Shown: positions 8,958-18,539 of the stretch, in pieces
Position numbering within the stretch: the stretch's first letter is position 1
Layout of the letters: each line of letters begins with the position of its first letter
Assembly (NCBI RefSeq): GCF_947500075.1
Contig: NZ_CANMQS010000004.1
Span: 310,001-374,000, forward strand
DNA: 64,000 nt
Source: an uncultured Sulfitobacter sp.
GTDB taxonomy: Bacteria; Pseudomonadota; Alphaproteobacteria; Rhodobacterales; Rhodobacteraceae
Direction of reading: 5' to 3'
The notes under the pieces: generated by a model
Seen by the model: only the letters and a program-made list of their open reading frames with translations
The model's database searches: none
Told to the model about the DNA's origin: nothing
Position numbers and translations under genes: made by a program

Positions 8958-9764
8958 ATGGCCCATGCAAAAAATCACGATTATCACATTCTAGCACCGT
9001 CAAGCTGGCCATTGATTGGCGCGCTTGCGGGCTTTGTCATGCTGTTTGGCGCAGTCCTCTGGATGCACGACGTCACGCCGTTCCTGTTCTGGATCGGTTT
9101 TGTCGCCGTGCTCTACACCATGTTCGGCTGGTGGCGCGATGTGGTCATCGAAAGCCGCGTGGGCGATCATACCGGCGTTGTCCGCCTTGGCCTGCGCTAC
9201 GGCTTCATCCTGTTCATCATGTCCGAAGTGATGTTCTTTGCCGCGTGGTTCTGGTCGTTCTTCAAACACGCCATCTATCCGATGAACGAATATGTGGGTT
9301 CTGAATACATCCCGCCGGAGATCTATCAGGTCGACGCCTTCCACCTGCCGCTGATCAACACGCTGATCCTGCTGCTGTCGGGCTGTGCCGTGACCTGGGC
9401 GCACCATGCGCTGGTGCATGAGAACAACCGCCGTGATCTGGTTGCCGGTCTGGCAATCTCCATCGTGCTGGGCATCGCCTTCACGGCGTTGCAGGCCTAT
9501 GAGTATTCCTACCTGCTCTACAAAGGCTGGGAGTTCGGCGGCGACAAGTTCTTCTCCAACTTCTTCATGGCCACGGGCTTCCACGGCGCGCATGTGATCA
9601 TCGGGACGATCTTCCTGGCGGTCTGCCTGATACGTGCCATGCGGGGCGACTTCACCCCGGAGAAGCACGTCGGCTTTGAGGCGGCGGCCTGGTACTGGCA
9701 CTTCGTGGACGTGGTGTGGCTGTTCCTGTTCTTCGCTGTCTATATCTGGGGCGTTCCCGGCTAA
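8958..9764 (+). CDS. ctaE: Cytochrome c oxidase subunit III
   Basis: Subunit III (268 aa) of the aa3 oxidase, a seven-helix membrane protein that stabilises the complex and the proton-uptake path. Recognisable elements are the N-terminal [16 protein letters not shown], the conserved [36 protein letters not shown] and the C-terminal [18 protein letters not shown]. The ATG has a GAAAAGGTGAGGG purine-rich site upstream. It follows ctaG after 23 bases and is part of the same operon. Confidence 0.97.
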   Translation: MAHAKNHDYHILAPSSWPLIGALAGFVMLFGAVLWMHDVTPFLFWIGFVAVLYTMFGWWRDVVIESRVGDHTGVVRLGLRYGFILFIMSEVMFFAAWFWSFFKHAIYPMNEYVGSEYIPPEIYQVDAFHLPLINTLILLLSGCAVTWAHHALVHENNRRDLVAGLAISIVLGIAFTALQAYEYSYLLYKGWEFGGDKFFSNFFMATGFHGAHVIIGTIFLAVCLIRAMRGDFTPEKHVGFEAAAWYWHFVDVVWLFLFFAVYIWGVPG

Positions 9765-9851
9765 GAGACGGCACGCGGGGTTGCATCTGCGCCCCTGATC
9801 CTGTCAAACACCAAAGCGCGCGGGCCCGCCTCGTGCGCTTTTCCATTCCGG

Positions 9852-10541
9852 ATGAGACCCGTTATGCGTTCTGCGCTCTTTTTGGTGATAATTGGCCTTG
9901 GCGGCGCTACCATCCTGCTGGCGTTGGGCATCTGGCAGGTTCAGCGGCTGGCAGAGAAAGAGGGCATGATTGCCGAAATCAACAGCCGCATTGCCGACGA
10001 TCCTGTCGCATTGCCCGCCGACCCCGATCCGGAGCGTGATTCCTATCTGCCTGTGGTGATCACGGGGATGTTTGCAGGGGACACCCTGCGGGTGCTTGTC
10101 TCGCAAAAAGAGGTTGGGGCAGGCTACAGGCTGATCACGGCCATGGACAGCGACGCAGGCCGGGTCCTCATCGACCGTGGCTTTGTCGCGGTAGACGACA
10201 AGGGCATCGCCACGCCCAATGTCTCCGTCACTGTGCAGGGCAACCTGCAATGGCCGCAGGAGACTGACAGCTACACGCCCGCGCCCGACCTCGATAACAA
10301 CATCTGGTTTGCCCGTGATGTGCCGCTTCTGGCTGAGGCGCTGGAAACCCGGCCAATCCTGATTGTGGCCAACGCCGTGTCGCAGGATGATCCGGTTGTG
10401 ACGCCGCTGCCCGTAGACACCAGCCGCATCCCCAACGATCACTTGCAATATGCGATCACCTGGTTCTCCCTCGCGGCGATCTGGGTGGCGATGTCATTCT
10501 ATTTCATCTCGCGCCGCCGTGCGCCCCGACCGGAAAGCTGA
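9852..10541 (+). CDS. SURF1 family cytochrome oxidase biogenesis protein
   Basis: SURF1/Shy1-type protein (229 aa) involved in heme A insertion into subunit I. It has the family architecture: an N-terminal membrane helix (LFLVIIGLGGATILLALGIWQVQRL), a periplasmic domain and a C-terminal helix (YAITWFSLAAIWVAMSFYFISRR). The family motifs LGIWQVQRLAEKE and, near the end, NDHLQYAITWFSLA are clear. Either ATG 9852 or ATG 9864 could start translation; the first is used here. It follows ctaE and ends three bases before thrC. Confidence 0.92.
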   Translation: MRPVMRSALFLVIIGLGGATILLALGIWQVQRLAEKEGMIAEINSRIADDPVALPADPDPERDSYLPVVITGMFAGDTLRVLVSQKEVGAGYRLITAMDSDAGRVLIDRGFVAVDDKGIATPNVSVTVQGNLQWPQETDSYTPAPDLDNNIWFARDVPLLAEALETRPILIVANAVSQDDPVVTPLPVDTSRIPNDHLQYAITWFSLAAIWVAMSFYFISRRRAPRPES

Positions 10542-10544
10542 CCC

Positions 10545-11933
10545 ATGCGCTATATCTCAACCCGTGGCACCGCGCCTGACCTGAGTTTCGAGGAGGCGAT
10601 GCTGACCGGCCTTGCCCGCGACGGGGGCCTCTATGTGCCTGCGGAGATACCCACCCTCACCACTGCGCAGATCGCGGCGATGGAAGGGCAGAGTTACGAA
10701 GACGTGGCCTTCACAGTCATGCGCCCGTTTATCGGCGATACCTTCACGGATGAGGAATTCCGGGAGCTGATCGCCAGCGCCTACGCGGGGTTCGGCCACA
10801 ACGTCCGCGCGCCGCTGGTGCAATTGGCGCCGAACCATTTCCTGTTGGAGTTGTTCCATGGGCCCACGCTGGCGTTCAAGGACTTCGCCATGCAGCTCAT
10901 TGGCCAGATGTTCCAGAAGGCGCTGGGCCGCAAAGGCGACCGGGTGACGATTGTGGGTGCGACGTCCGGCGATACAGGGTCTGCCGCGATTGAGGCGTTC
11001 CGGGGGTTGGACAATGTGGATGTGTTCATCCTCTACCCCCATGGCCGCGTGTCCGAAGTGCAGCGCCGCCAGATGACCACACCGGTGGAAAGCAATGTGC
11101 ACGCGCTGGCCGTCGATGGCGATTTTGACGACTGTCAGGCGCGGCTGAAGGATATGTTCAACGACTTTGCCTTCCGTGATGGGGTGAAGCTGGCGGGTGT
11201 CAATTCGATCAACTGGGGCCGGGTGCTGGCGCAGGTGGTTTATTACTTCTCCTCCGCTGTGAGCCTCGGCGCACCGGAGCGGGAGGTGAGTTTCACCGTG
11301 CCCACGGGCAATTTCGGGGATATCTTCGCGGGCTATATCGCCAAACGCATGGGGTTGCCGATCAAGGATCTGGTGGTGGCGACCAATCAGAACGATATTC
11401 TGGATCGCTGCCTGAAGGGGCAGGGCTATCACAAGGGGTCGGTGCATCCCTCCATCAGCCCGTCGATGGACATTCAGGTCAGCTCCAATTTCGAACGTGC
11501 TTTGTTTGATGCCTATGACCGCGATGGTGGCGCTGTGGCGCAGCTGATGACGGAACTGGGAGAGGGTGGTTTCGATGTAAGCCAGGGCGCGATGGAGGTG
11601 CTTCAGGGGCACTATCGCTCCGGCCGTGCGTCGGAGGGTGAAACCACGACGACTATCACCCACGCCCTTGCCACCATGGGTGAGCTTTTGTGCCCGCACT
11701 CCGCCATTGGCGTGAAAGTGGCCGAGGAGCAGCGCGAAGAGGCGACCCCGATGATCACGCTGGCCACCGCACACCCGGCCAAATTCCCCGACGCGGTTGA
11801 GGCCGCCACGGGCATCCGCCCGCCGCTGCCTGCGCGCATGGCTGACCTCTTTGACCGGCCCGAACGCCTGACCCGCGTGGCCAATGACCTCGAAGCGCTG
11901 AAAGCGCATATCGAAAGGAACCTCTCCGCGTGA
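10545..11933 (+). CDS. thrC: Threonine synthase
   Basis: PLP enzyme (462 aa) converting O-phosphohomoserine to threonine. The N-terminus MRYISTRGTAPDLSFEEAML and the PLP-lysine motif GPTLAFKDFAMQ (lysine near residue 111) are diagnostic. VGATSGDTGSAAIEA binds the cofactor phosphate, and FTVPTGNFGDIFAGY follows. This is the longer fungal/gammaproteobacterial-type enzyme. The next gene starts four bases inside its 3' end on a GTG, so the two are coupled, as in other Rhodobacterales where thrC precedes an M16 peptidase. Confidence 0.97.
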   Translation: MRYISTRGTAPDLSFEEAMLTGLARDGGLYVPAEIPTLTTAQIAAMEGQSYEDVAFTVMRPFIGDTFTDEEFRELIASAYAGFGHNVRAPLVQLAPNHFLLELFHGPTLAFKDFAMQLIGQMFQKALGRKGDRVTIVGATSGDTGSAAIEAFRGLDNVDVFILYPHGRVSEVQRRQMTTPVESNVHALAVDGDFDDCQARLKDMFNDFAFRDGVKLAGVNSINWGRVLAQVVYYFSSAVSLGAPEREVSFTVPTGNFGDIFAGYIAKRMGLPIKDLVVATNQNDILDRCLKGQGYHKGSVHPSISPSMDIQVSSNFERALFDAYDRDGGAVAQLMTELGEGGFDVSQGAMEVLQGHYRSGRASEGETTTTITHALATMGELLCPHSAIGVKVAEEQREEATPMITLATAHPAKFPDAVEAATGIRPPLPARMADLFDRPERLTRVANDLEALKAHIERNLSA

Positions 11934-13192
11934 GCCTGCACCAACACCGCTTGCCCAACGGGTTTCGCATTGTCACCGAAAACATGCCCGGCCTTGCCTC
12001 CGCCTCCATCGGCGTCTGGGTCAGCGCTGGCGGGCGGCACGAACGCCCGGCACAGAACGGCATCGCGCATTTTCTGGAGCATATGGCTTTCAAAGGCACC
12101 AAACGCCGCTCTGCCTTGCAGATCGCAGAAGCCATCGAAGATGTGGGCGGCTATATCAACGCCTATACCAGCCGTGAGGTGACCGCCTACTACGTGCGTG
12201 TGTTGGAAAACGATGTGCCGCTGGGTCTGGATGTGATCGCCGACATCCTGCGCAATCCCATCCTTGATCCCCATGAGATCGAGACGGAGCGTGGTGTGAT
12301 CCTGCAAGAGATCGGGCAGGCGCTGGACACACCCGATGATGTGATTTTCGACTGGTTGCAGGAACAGGCCTATCCCGACCAGCCGCTGGGCCGCACCATT
12401 CTTGGCCCCGGCGAGCGTGTGTCGAATTTCAGCCGCGACGATCTGCAAGGCTTTATCGCAGAGCACTACGGGCCGGAGCAGATGATCCTCGCCGCCGCAG
12501 GCGCAGTGGACCACGACGCAATTGTGAAACTGGCCGAAGAATTGTTTGGCGATATGCCTGCAAAACCTCTGATGTCGATGGATCAGGCCCGGTTCGGCGG
12601 CGGAGAGACGCGCCATGTGAAAGATCTGGAACAGGCGCATTTTGCGCTCGGCTTTGAATCCCCCGGCTACCGTGCGGATGATATCTATGTGGCGCAGATC
12701 TATGCCTCTGCTTTGGGCGGCGGCATGTCGTCGCGTCTGTTTCAGGAAATCCGCGAGAACCGGGGCCTGTGTTACACGATCTTTGCCCAGGCCGGGGCCT
12801 ATGCCGATACCGGCATGACCACGATCTACGCGGGCACATCGGCGGCACAGCTGCCGGAACTGGCGCAGATCACCATTGATGAGATGAAACGCGCGGCCGG
12901 CGATATCTCTCCGGCGGAGGTGGCGCGGGCGCGTGCGCAGATGAAAGCCGGGTTGCTGATGGGGCTGGAAAGCCCGTCCAACCGCGCCGAACGGCTGGCG
13001 CGTCTGGTGCAGATCTGGGATCGGGTGCCGCCGCTGTCGGAAACGGTGGAGAAGATTGACGCCGTCACCACGGGCGATGTGCGCGATCTGGCCCAGCATA
13101 TGGCAGAAGCGGCCCCGGCGGCATTGGCGCTTTATGGCCCAGTGGTTGCCGCGCCCTCACTGGCGGACATGCAGGCCCGGCGCGCTGCCTGA
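11930..13192 (+). CDS. M16 family zinc peptidase (mitochondrial-processing-peptidase-like)
   Basis: A 420-aa single-copy M16B peptidase related to the beta subunit of mitochondrial processing peptidase. The inverted zinc motif HFLEH lies at residues 47-51 (GIAHFLEHMAFKGT), and the third ligand is expected in EIETERGVILQEIGQ. The C-terminal domain carries the conserved GGGMSSRLFQEIRENRGLCY. It starts on GTG within the end of thrC and its stop overlaps the following GNAT gene by one base. Its substrate is unknown. Confidence 0.94.
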   Translation: MSLHQHRLPNGFRIVTENMPGLASASIGVWVSAGGRHERPAQNGIAHFLEHMAFKGTKRRSALQIAEAIEDVGGYINAYTSREVTAYYVRVLENDVPLGLDVIADILRNPILDPHEIETERGVILQEIGQALDTPDDVIFDWLQEQAYPDQPLGRTILGPGERVSNFSRDDLQGFIAEHYGPEQMILAAAGAVDHDAIVKLAEELFGDMPAKPLMSMDQARFGGGETRHVKDLEQAHFALGFESPGYRADDIYVAQIYASALGGGMSSRLFQEIRENRGLCYTIFAQAGAYADTGMTTIYAGTSAAQLPELAQITIDEMKRAAGDISPAEVARARAQMKAGLLMGLESPSNRAERLARLVQIWDRVPPLSETVEKIDAVTTGDVRDLAQHMAEAAPAALALYGPVVAAPSLADMQARRAA

Positions 13193-13776
13193 TGATGCTC
13201 TTGCGGCGCAAGATACGGATTGAAACGGAGCGCATGACGCTGCGCACCCCGCAGCATGGCGATTTTCGCAGTTGGTCCGCCCTGCGCGTGGCCAGCCGCG
13301 ACTACCTGACCCAATGGGAACCCGCATGGGCAGAGGACCATCTGAGCCGTAAGGCCTTTACCAACCGTGTCTATTGGGCGCAGCGGTCGATCAACGGCGG
13401 CACGGCGCTGCCGTTGTTCCTGATCCGGCGGTCCGATGACACGCTGTTGGGCGCAATCACGCTGGACAACATCCGGCGGGGTCCGGCTCAGGCGGGGACG
13501 CTGGGCTATTGGACGGGTCAGCCCTTTGCGCGGATGGGATACATGCGCGAGGCGATTGAAGCGGTGGTGCATCAGGCGTTCAACCGGCTGGATCTGAGCC
13601 GGATTGAGGCGGCGTGCCTGCCCAGCAACAAGGCCTCCCGCGGGCTGTTGGAGAAATCCGGATTTAAGTACGAAGGCGTGGCCCAAAGCTATTTGCAGAT
13701 CAACGGGCGCTGGCGAACCCATGTGCTCTATGCCGCGCTGCGCAGTGACCGGCGCGGACGGACGGAAGCGGGCTAA
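13192..13776 (+). CDS. GNAT acetyltransferase, RimJ/RimL-like
   Basis: A 194-aa GNAT protein of the RimJ/RimL type that acetylates protein N-termini or small amines. The N-terminus IETERMTLRTPQHGDF matches the subfamily opening. The acetyl-CoA site is seen in the LGYWTGQPFARMGYMREAI segment (variant Q/RxxGxG/A), followed by EAACLPSNKASRGLLEKSGF, typical of RimJ proteins. Two ATGs in tandem (13192 and 13195) could serve; the first overlaps the M16 stop. The acceptor is unknown. Confidence 0.88.
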   Translation: MMLLRRKIRIETERMTLRTPQHGDFRSWSALRVASRDYLTQWEPAWAEDHLSRKAFTNRVYWAQRSINGGTALPLFLIRRSDDTLLGAITLDNIRRGPAQAGTLGYWTGQPFARMGYMREAIEAVVHQAFNRLDLSRIEAACLPSNKASRGLLEKSGFKYEGVAQSYLQINGRWRTHVLYAALRSDRRGRTEAG

Positions 13777-13887
13777 ACGCTGCCTGATTTCTGTGCAAGG
13801 CCCGCATGGCTGCTCTCGCATGGGTGTGATCCCGGTAGAAATGACGCGGGTCTGCGCTAAACTCCTAGGCATAAAGGAGCGCCCGCC

Positions 13888-14709
13888 ATGATCCGAAGCC
13901 TCATTGCCCTGTCCCTGATCCTTTTCCCGCTGGGTGTGAACGCGCAGCAAGAGCCCGACCGCACGCCAAGCCATTGCATCGCGCTGACGCAAGGTGTGCC
14001 GGGGCTGCATTATGCCAGCCTGCCTGATGTCGCGGAGGAGGAGGTGTATCTCCACTACGTGGCCCATGCGTCTTTTCTGATCCGCAGCCACCGGGGCCTG
14101 AACATGGTGACCGATTACACCGGCTTCACCGGCACGCTGCCGTTCATCCCGGACGTGGTGACGATGAACAAGGCCCATGACACCCATTGGACCGCCTTCC
14201 CGGACCCGGCCATCCCCCATGTCCTGCCCGGTTGGGGCGAATTTGGCGAAGGCATTGAGCATAAGGTTGAACTGGGGGAGGTGCTGGTGCGCAATGTCTC
14301 CACAGACATCCGCTCGCAATGGTCCGGGGTGGAGGACAAGGGCAATTCGATTTTCGTGTTCGAAATGGCGGGGCTGTGCATCGGCCATCTGGGGCATCTG
14401 CATCACGTGCCGGACGCCGAGCAGTTTGCGGCCCTTGGGCGGCTGGATGTGGTGATGGCACCGGTAGACGGGGGATACACGCTGAGCCTGCCGGAGATGA
14501 TCACGGTGATCAAAAGGCTGCGCTCGTCGATTGTGATCCCGATGCACTGGTTTTCGGACCTGGCGCTCGGTGCCTTCCTGCGCGGGATGGAAGGGGAGTT
14601 TTCAGTGGTGCAGGTGGGCGAGCCGTCATTGGTTGTGTCCCGCAGCCGGTTGCCGTCGCGGCCTACGATCATGGTGCTGCGCCCGGCCTATCTGAATGTG
14701 CCAAGATAG
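13888..14709 (+). CDS. Secreted metallo-beta-lactamase-fold protein, UlaG-like
   Basis: A 273-aa protein with a cleavable signal peptide (SLIALSLILFPLGVNAQ), so it probably acts in the periplasm. The core resembles UlaG-type MBL hydrolases: HASFLIRS, NMVTDYTG, GHLGHLHHVP, then MAPVDGGYTLSLPEM and a final VIPMHWF. The first metal motif is degenerate, reading MNKAHDTHW where HxHxDH is usual, so metal occupancy and catalysis are uncertain. The start has AAAGGAGCG upstream. It stands alone between the GNAT and the FAD-linked oxidase genes. The function is unknown. Confidence 0.8.
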   Translation: MIRSLIALSLILFPLGVNAQQEPDRTPSHCIALTQGVPGLHYASLPDVAEEEVYLHYVAHASFLIRSHRGLNMVTDYTGFTGTLPFIPDVVTMNKAHDTHWTAFPDPAIPHVLPGWGEFGEGIEHKVELGEVLVRNVSTDIRSQWSGVEDKGNSIFVFEMAGLCIGHLGHLHHVPDAEQFAALGRLDVVMAPVDGGYTLSLPEMITVIKRLRSSIVIPMHWFSDLALGAFLRGMEGEFSVVQVGEPSLVVSRSRLPSRPTIMVLRPAYLNVPR

Positions 14710-14748
14710 CGCCTTGCATCTGACCCCGGCAACGGGGATCAAAGGCGC

Positions 14749-16164
14749 ATGACATTGAACCCCGCCGATCAGAATTTTCGCGCCCGCCTTGCTGCCGTCC
14801 TGCCCGATGAGGTGATGGGAGAGGCCGAAGCGCGCCATCTGGAAGAGCCGCGCGGGCGCTACGCGGGCCGACAGGCGTTGTTGGCGCGGCCGCGTGATGT
14901 GCATGAAGTGGCGACGCTCATTCGGCTGGCGGGAGAGGCACATGTGGGTGTGGTGCCGTATGGCGGCGGGACGGGGCTTGTCGGCGGGCAGGTTGCCGCC
15001 GAAGGACCCACGCCGCTGATCCTGTCGCTGGAGCGGATGAACCGGGTGCGCGATGTGTTGCCGGATGAGAATGTGCTGGTGGCGGAGGCCGGTGTGATTT
15101 TGGCTGATGTTCAGGCGGCAGCAGAAGCTGTGGATCGGTTGTTTCCCCTGTCGCTGGCGGCGGAGGGTTCCGCACGGATTGGCGGCAATCTGGCCACAAA
15201 TGCAGGCGGCACGGGCGTGCTGCGCTATGGCAACGCGCGCGATCTGTGCCTGGGGCTGGAAGCGGTCTTGCCCGACGGGCAGATCTGGCACGGGCTGACG
15301 CGGTTGAGGAAGAACAACACGGGCTATGATCTGCGGCATTTGCTGATTGGGGCGGAAGGCACGCTGGGGGTGATCACGGCAGCGGCGCTGAAGCTGTTCC
15401 CCCGGCCAACGGCCGTCGGCACGGCGTTGCTGGTTGTAGACGATCCGCGCGCGGCGTTGGCGTTGTTGTCACTGGCGCGGGGGCAAATGGGGGAGACGGT
15501 CAGCGCCTTTGAACTGATCCACCGTCAGGGCTTTGATTTTCTGGCAGAGACCCTGCCGGAGGTGCGGCATCCCTTTGCCGAGCCGCCCGATTGGTGTGTG
15601 TTGATTGAAGTGGGCATGAGCGGCGCGGTTGATCCGAATGCAGCGCTTGAGGCGCTCTTCGCCGCAGCGCTTGAAGCAGGCGTTGTGCGGGACGGGCTCA
15701 TCGCACAGAGCAGCACACAGGCGCGGGATTTCTGGCATATCCGCGAGATGATCCCCGAGGCCAACCGGCGCATTGGATCGGTGTCGAGTCATGACATTTC
15801 CGTGCCTTTGGGAGCCATCCCGGCGTTCATTAAGAACGGCGCGGAGATTATTGGAAAGATTGGAGATTTCCGCATCAACTGCTTCGGACATGTGGGCGAT
15901 GGCAACCTGCATTACAACGTCTTTCCGCAGCCGGGGCGCACGCGGGCAGATCACGAGAACCAGCGCGATGTGATCAAACGCGCGGTGCATGATCTGGTGG
16001 ATGAAATGGGCGGATCGATCAGCGCGGAGCATGGGATCGGGCGGCTGAAAGTCGGTGATCTTGAGCGCTACGGCGATCCGGCGAAACTGTCCGCGATGCG
16101 CGCCATCAAAGCCGCCCTTGATCCGCAGGGGATCATGAATCCGGGGGCGATCCTGCGCGGCTGA
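14749..16164 (+). CDS. FAD-linked oxidase, D-2-hydroxyglutarate dehydrogenase-like
   Basis: A 471-aa flavoprotein of the GlcD/D2HGDH/D-lactate dehydrogenase group, oxidising a D-2-hydroxy acid. The N-terminal PCMH-type FAD domain shows VVPYGGGTGLVGGQV (about residues 64-78), IGGNLATNAGGTGVLRYG and LIGAEGTLGVITAAALKLFP. The C-terminal FAD-oxidase domain carries the metal/substrate motif NCFGHVGDGNLHYNVFPQ and ends SAEHGIGRLK ... KAALDPQGIMNPGAIL. Motif order and length fit D-2-hydroxyglutarate dehydrogenase best, but D-lactate or glycolate cannot be excluded. Confidence 0.88.
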   Translation: MTLNPADQNFRARLAAVLPDEVMGEAEARHLEEPRGRYAGRQALLARPRDVHEVATLIRLAGEAHVGVVPYGGGTGLVGGQVAAEGPTPLILSLERMNRVRDVLPDENVLVAEAGVILADVQAAAEAVDRLFPLSLAAEGSARIGGNLATNAGGTGVLRYGNARDLCLGLEAVLPDGQIWHGLTRLRKNNTGYDLRHLLIGAEGTLGVITAAALKLFPRPTAVGTALLVVDDPRAALALLSLARGQMGETVSAFELIHRQGFDFLAETLPEVRHPFAEPPDWCVLIEVGMSGAVDPNAALEALFAAALEAGVVRDGLIAQSSTQARDFWHIREMIPEANRRIGSVSSHDISVPLGAIPAFIKNGAEIIGKIGDFRINCFGHVGDGNLHYNVFPQPGRTRADHENQRDVIKRAVHDLVDEMGGSISAEHGIGRLKVGDLERYGDPAKLSAMRAIKAALDPQGIMNPGAILRG

Positions 16165-16170
16165 GCGCGG

Positions 16171-16359
16171 TTACTTCTTTTGCGCGCTTTTATCGCGGGC
16201 GGCTTTCTCTTCCTTGGTCAGCTTGTTGTTCCAAACATTGTTGCTTAGGCCCAATTCGGGCTTCATCGGTTTGGTTTTGCCTTTGCTGACGGTGCCGCCT
16301 TTGTTCAGGAATTCCTGAATGAGCGCGTCATCGGTGGTGGGTTTGGGGACATGTTTCAT
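16171..16359 (-). CDS. Small conserved-type hypothetical protein
   Basis: A 62-residue basic, hydrophilic protein (MKHVPKPTTDDALIQEFLNK at the start, a Lys/Ala/Glu-rich helical tail at the end). No membrane segment, cysteine pair or known catalytic motif is seen. It is convergent with the FAD-linked oxidase, seven bases from its stop. The composition (TKPMKPELGLSNNVWNNKLTKEEKAARDK) looks like a real small RNA- or protein-binding peptide rather than a chance frame. The function is unknown. Confidence 0.7.
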   Translation of the reverse strand: MKHVPKPTTDDALIQEFLNKGGTVSKGKTKPMKPELGLSNNVWNNKLTKEEKAARDKSAQKK

Positions 16360-16569
16360 GGGATGAGCGTAGGGGGTGCGGTGATTCCGTGCAATGGTGG
16401 TGCGCGTCTGTGGGTTTTGAATTTCTGCTGAGAGGTCGTTCAGGGCGCGGTGCGTCCTGAACAGACCTGATCAAGGGTGGTCACGATTCGTGCCGCTGTA
16501 AAGGACAAGCCGCGCAAGGGCGCGGTCGCTTTGCGATCCTTGACAGCGCCAAGAATCGCGGTTGCTGCG

Positions 16570-17100
16570 TCACAGGCCGTCGAAGGCACAAAGCGCGTGG
16601 ACGTCCATGCCCATCGCTTCGAGCTTTGCCCGGCCACCCAGTTCCGGCAGGTCGATGATGAAGGCAGTCGACACGATCTCTCCGCCCAGCCGCTCCAGCA
16701 GTTTGATCCCGGCTTCGGCCGTGCCGCCGGTGGCCAGCAGGTCATCGACCACCAGCACCTTTTCCCCGGCCTGAATGGCGTCATCGTGGATTTCCACAAT
16801 CGCCTCGCCGTATTCCAGCTTGTAGTCCTGGGAGATCACCGTGCCGGGCAATTTGCCTTTCTTGCGGATCGGGACAAACCCCACCGACAGCTGATGCGCG
16901 ATGGCACCGCCAAGGATGAAACCGCGCGCTTCCAGCCCCACCACCTTGTCGATCTCCATCCCCGCATAGGGGTGCAGCATCTGGTCGATGGCCATGCGGA
17001 ACCCGCGCGGGTCGGCGAACAGGGTGGTCACATCGCGGAACATGATCCCTTCATGGGGGAAGTCGACAATGGTGCGGATGTAGTCTTCGATCTTTTTCAT
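16570..17100 (-). CDS. apt: Adenine phosphoribosyltransferase
   Basis: APRT (176 aa) salvages adenine to AMP using PRPP. The N-terminus [23 protein letters not shown] and the flexible loop [13 protein letters not shown] are characteristic. The PRPP-binding motif [16 protein letters not shown] lies near residues 120-135. The start ATG overlaps the stop of the upstream exporter gene by four bases; a longer frame adds 25 residues overlapping that gene and was rejected. With mtnP two genes away it can recycle the adenine released from methylthioadenosine. Confidence 0.97.
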   Translation of the reverse strand: MKKIEDYIRTIVDFPHEGIMFRDVTTLFADPRGFRMAIDQMLHPYAGMEIDKVVGLEARGFILGGAIAHQLSVGFVPIRKKGKLPGTVISQDYKLEYGEAIVEIHDDAIQAGEKVLVVDDLLATGGTAEAGIKLLERLGGEIVSTAFIIDLPELGGRAKLEAMGMDVHALCAFDGL

Positions 17101-17726
17101 GCGGTGCTCCGGCGCAGGGTGGCGGTGAGAAGGCCCATGGTGACAAGCGCGCCGCCACCCGCGCGGGTGATCCATGTCAGCACGGAAGGGCGTTTGATGA
17201 CGCGGCGCAGGCGGTCGGCCAGCAGGGCGTAGGCGAAGGCGTTGATCGCGGCGAGACCAACGAAGGTGGCGATCAGGATGGCGAACTGCGGCAGCAGGGG
17301 CGTGCCGGGGGTGATGAACTGCGGCACGAAGGCGATGAAGAAGGCGATGGATTTGGGGTTCAGTGCTGTGACCGCTGCGGTGTGGCGAAAGACCTGCGTG
17401 GCAGTGACATCTTCAACCGCTGGCGGGGCCAGGCCACCGGAGGGGGCGGAGCGGATGAGCTTGATGCCGAGCCAGATCAGATAGGCTGCCCCGACCCATT
17501 TCAGCGCGGTAAACAGGGTCGCAGAGGCCAGCACAAGCGCGCCAAGGCCCAGCAGAGAGGCCGTCATTGCCACCAGATCACCGAAGGCCACGCCAGCAGC
17601 AGAGGCCACGGCGACGGAGCGGCCTTTGCTGAGCGCATAGCTCAGCACCAGAAGGACGGTGGGGCCGGGGATCAGTAACAAAGCCGTGGAGGCGGCGAGA
17701 AATGCAAGCCAGAGGTCGAGCGGCAT
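17097..17726 (-). CDS. LysE/RhtB family amino-acid exporter
   Basis: A 209-aa inner-membrane exporter of the LysE/RhtB family. The family signature [18 protein letters not shown] lies near residues 19-36 in the first loop, with [10 protein letters not shown] following, and [15 protein letters not shown] near residue 80. About five or six hydrophobic segments are visible. Members export amino acids or homoserine lactone-like compounds; the substrate is not predictable. Its stop overlaps the apt start (ATGA), so the two are probably cotranscribed. Confidence 0.92.
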   Translation of the reverse strand: MPLDLWLAFLAASTALLLIPGPTVLLVLSYALSKGRSVAVASAAGVAFGDLVAMTASLLGLGALVLASATLFTALKWVGAAYLIWLGIKLIRSAPSGGLAPPAVEDVTATQVFRHTAAVTALNPKSIAFFIAFVPQFITPGTPLLPQFAILIATFVGLAAINAFAYALLADRLRRVIKRPSVLTWITRAGGGALVTMGLLTATLRRSTA

Positions 17727-17810
17727 GATAGCGACTTTCCTGAGTTCAGATCATCATGAAAGAGCGATGTGCGGGAGGATGTAAACCCCGCCGGGCCAAG
17801 TGGAGCGGAA

Positions 17811-18539
17811 ATGACCGTCAGGACAAGACGTGGTGTGCTGTTGGGCGCTGGCGCCGTGGGGGTGGCGGCAGCGGCAGCCGCGCTGTGGCCCGCACCCCGG
17901 CTGGCGTTTGACACCAAGGGGGTGCCACCGGGCTTTCGCCGTCTGATCCGGCCCGATGTTGGCATATCTGCGGCTGTCATGGGGGTGGGGCTGCTTCCGC
18001 CTCAGGCACCAGTCGCAGCCGCAGCGCTCTGTGCGCGTACCTTTCAGGGGGCGCAGATGGCGTCAGGTCGCGTGGCGGTTGCGGTCTTCTCTGACTACTT
18101 TTGCCCCTATTGCCGTATTCTGGATCCTGAGGTGGAAGGCATCGCCGCACAGGACGTCGATATCACGTTGGTGCGCCATGAGGTGCCGTTGCTGGGCCGA
18201 CCGTCGCAGATGGCCGCCCGGGCCGCAATCGCGGCTGCGGCGCAGGGAGCGGGGGCTGCGTTTCGGGCGCGGTTGATGCGCACCAGTTTCGTCCCCAACC
18301 CCGCCTATTTGCGCAGTATTGCCGAGGAAGAAGGGCTGGATGGGGAGGCATTGATCGAAAAGATGGCCGCCTCTGAGACGGATGCAGCCTTGTCCGAAAG
18401 CCGCGCCCTGTTCCGCATCTTCGGCTTTCAGGGCACGCCGGGGATGGTGGTGGGCCGTACGATCGTGGCAGGCGGGCTTTCCGCACGGGAGCTCAAAGCC
18501 CTGATCGCGCTGGAGAAAGCGGCTGCACCCGCCTGTTAG
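17811..18539 (+). CDS. DsbA-family thiol oxidoreductase with twin-arginine-like signal
   Basis: A 242-aa thioredoxin-fold protein with a CPYC active site at residues 98-101 in SDYFCPYCRILDPEVEG and the conserved cis-proline segment FGFQGTPGMVVG near the C-terminus. The N-terminus TVRTRRGVLLGAGAVG resembles a twin-arginine export signal followed by a hydrophobic stretch, suggesting a periplasmic or membrane-anchored location. I chose ATG 17811, which has GGAGCGGAA upstream, over an upstream in-frame GTG. The stop overlaps the stop of convergent mtnP by four bases. The role is probably disulfide oxidation or isomerisation of exported proteins. Confidence 0.87.
   Translation: MTVRTRRGVLLGAGAVGVAAAAAALWPAPRLAFDTKGVPPGFRRLIRPDVGISAAVMGVGLLPPQAPVAAAALCARTFQGAQMASGRVAVAVFSDYFCPYCRILDPEVEGIAAQDVDITLVRHEVPLLGRPSQMAARAAIAAAAQGAGAAFRARLMRTSFVPNPAYLRSIAEEEGLDGEALIEKMAASETDAALSESRALFRIFGFQGTPGMVVGRTIVAGGLSARELKALIALEKAAAPAC

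Noticed and set aside
16440..16799. 120-codon minus-strand frame running out of apt
   Set aside because: It overlaps the end of apt in another frame and its extension into the gap has no motif or ribosome site. The small hairpin at 16510-16525 lacks a T run.
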